Assembly (NCBI GenBank): GCA_012934845.2
Contig: WNNJ02002088.1
Location: 1 to 64,000 of the forward strand
Length of the DNA stretch: 64,000 bases
Origin: Pomphorhynchus laevis
Taxonomy: Eukaryota > Acanthocephala > Palaeacanthocephala > Echinorhynchida > Pomphorhynchidae
Direction: 5' to 3'
This document shows, in pieces, positions 63,652 to 64,000 of this stretch (position 1 is its first letter; the number at the start of each line of letters is the position of its first letter). Below the pieces are notes generated by a model. That model worked only from the letters and a program-made list of their open reading frames with translations, ran no database searches and had not been told where the DNA came from. The translations under genes and the position numbers were made by a program.

Positions 63652-64000
63652 TCAGCATGCACTATATTGACGATACACATGGTGGTCCTCCATCAGATTG
63701 AAATGATTCATTGAAATCGTCTTGTTGGTAGTCAGTTGAATTTCATTTTGTTGAGATATTTCCGGACCTCTTCGACTAACTTGTATTTTAGCTGGCTACA
63801 TAATAGCTTCAGCTATCAGGTCGCATTACGACATAAAGCATGCTGTCCAGACAACTCAACAAGGCGAGACTCATCAGTGGACGTCTCTGTATCATCTTTG
63901 TTTCGTCCCTCAGTATGCACTATATTGACGATACACATAGTGGTCCTCCATCAGATTGAAATGAGTCATTGAAATCGTCTTGTTGGTAGTCAGTTGAATT

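Larger units (their letters stand above)
62170..64000. repeat. 258-bp satellite, seven units, 774-bp higher-order period
   Basis: Exact 258-bp spacing: equivalent points lie at 62188, 62446, 62704, 62962, 63220, 63478 and 63736, and the array leaves the window. Units 2 and 5, 3 and 6, and 4 and 7 (with 1) resemble each other most, so the array was amplified as trimers. Each unit holds a hammerhead module on the minus strand. The plus-strand 78-codon frame in each unit is a by-product of 258 being a multiple of three. Confidence 0.95.

Noticed and set aside
62188-63972. Seven 78-codon open frames, one per satellite unit
   Set aside because: 258 is divisible by three, so one frame repeats automatically. 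Changes between units fall freely on amino acids, and the opposite strand explains conservation by ribozyme helices.

Overview
The window is nuclear DNA of an AT-rich metazoan with spliced genes and a heavy load of retroelements. No bacterial features (operons, Shine-Dalgarno sites, CRISPR) are seen. Three conserved host genes are recognised: SF3B6 (spliceosomal p14, minus strand, two exons, 172-1291), UTP4/cirhin (SSU processome WD-repeat protein, minus strand, uninterrupted, 14023-15966) and GFM1 (mitochondrial elongation factor G, plus strand, at least 16 coding exons spread over 20 kb, 38417-58810). The mixture of CR1/L2-like LINEs, Penelope-like elements, hammerhead-ribozyme repeats, very short introns (44-52 bp) and long TE-filled introns would fit a flatworm or another invertebrate. 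I cannot fix the phylum from sequence alone.

Layout. 1-1.3 kb: SF3B6. 2.7-13.7 kb: a LINE field with two CR1-like copies, two L2/CR1-like copies (one with a long open RT frame) and a small RT-tail fragment. 14-16 kb: UTP4. 16.2-28.5 kb: more LINE fragments on both strands, a fragment of an unusual RT plus restriction-like-endonuclease retroelement, an I/R1-like LINE with a zinc-knuckle ORF1, and an RTE-like tail. 28.5-38.1 kb: AT-rich DNA with scattered Penelope-like pieces (GIY-YIG and RT), a tRNA-derived SINE relic, a hammerhead element with inverted ends, a 13-bp minisatellite and a CR1-like LINE. 38.3-58.8 kb: GFM1; its long introns hold LINE, LTR-gag, RT/endonuclease and SINE insertions. 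59.6-62.1 kb: an inverted pair of Penelope-type terminal repeats around an RT fragment, then a second inverted-repeat hammerhead element. 62.17-64.0 kb: a 258-bp satellite that runs off the window.

The most unusual signal is a set of hammerhead-ribozyme elements. At least three repeat families of different sequence (the Penelope-type repeat, a tRNA-SINE and the 258-bp satellite) carry all three hammerhead strands with complementary helices I, II and III. However, the order along the RNA is [helix II 3' arm-GAAA-helix III 5' arm], then [helix I 3' arm-CUGAUGA-helix II 5' arm], then [helix III 3' arm-UH-helix I 5' arm]. This is not one of the three cyclic permutations of the classical ribozyme. 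The CUGAUGA strand sits in the apical region of helix III. Such an RNA could form the normal core between neighbouring units of a multimer, or as a knotted monomer or dimer. The helices differ in sequence between families but stay paired, which argues against chance. I infer an undescribed multimer-dependent or pseudoknotted hammerhead architecture; it is untested.

The host genes look unrelated in function (splicing, ribosome biogenesis, mitochondrial translation) and are simply neighbours in a repeat-rich region. Short-spacer inverted duplications occur throughout the repeats and intergenic DNA, but I saw none in host exons.
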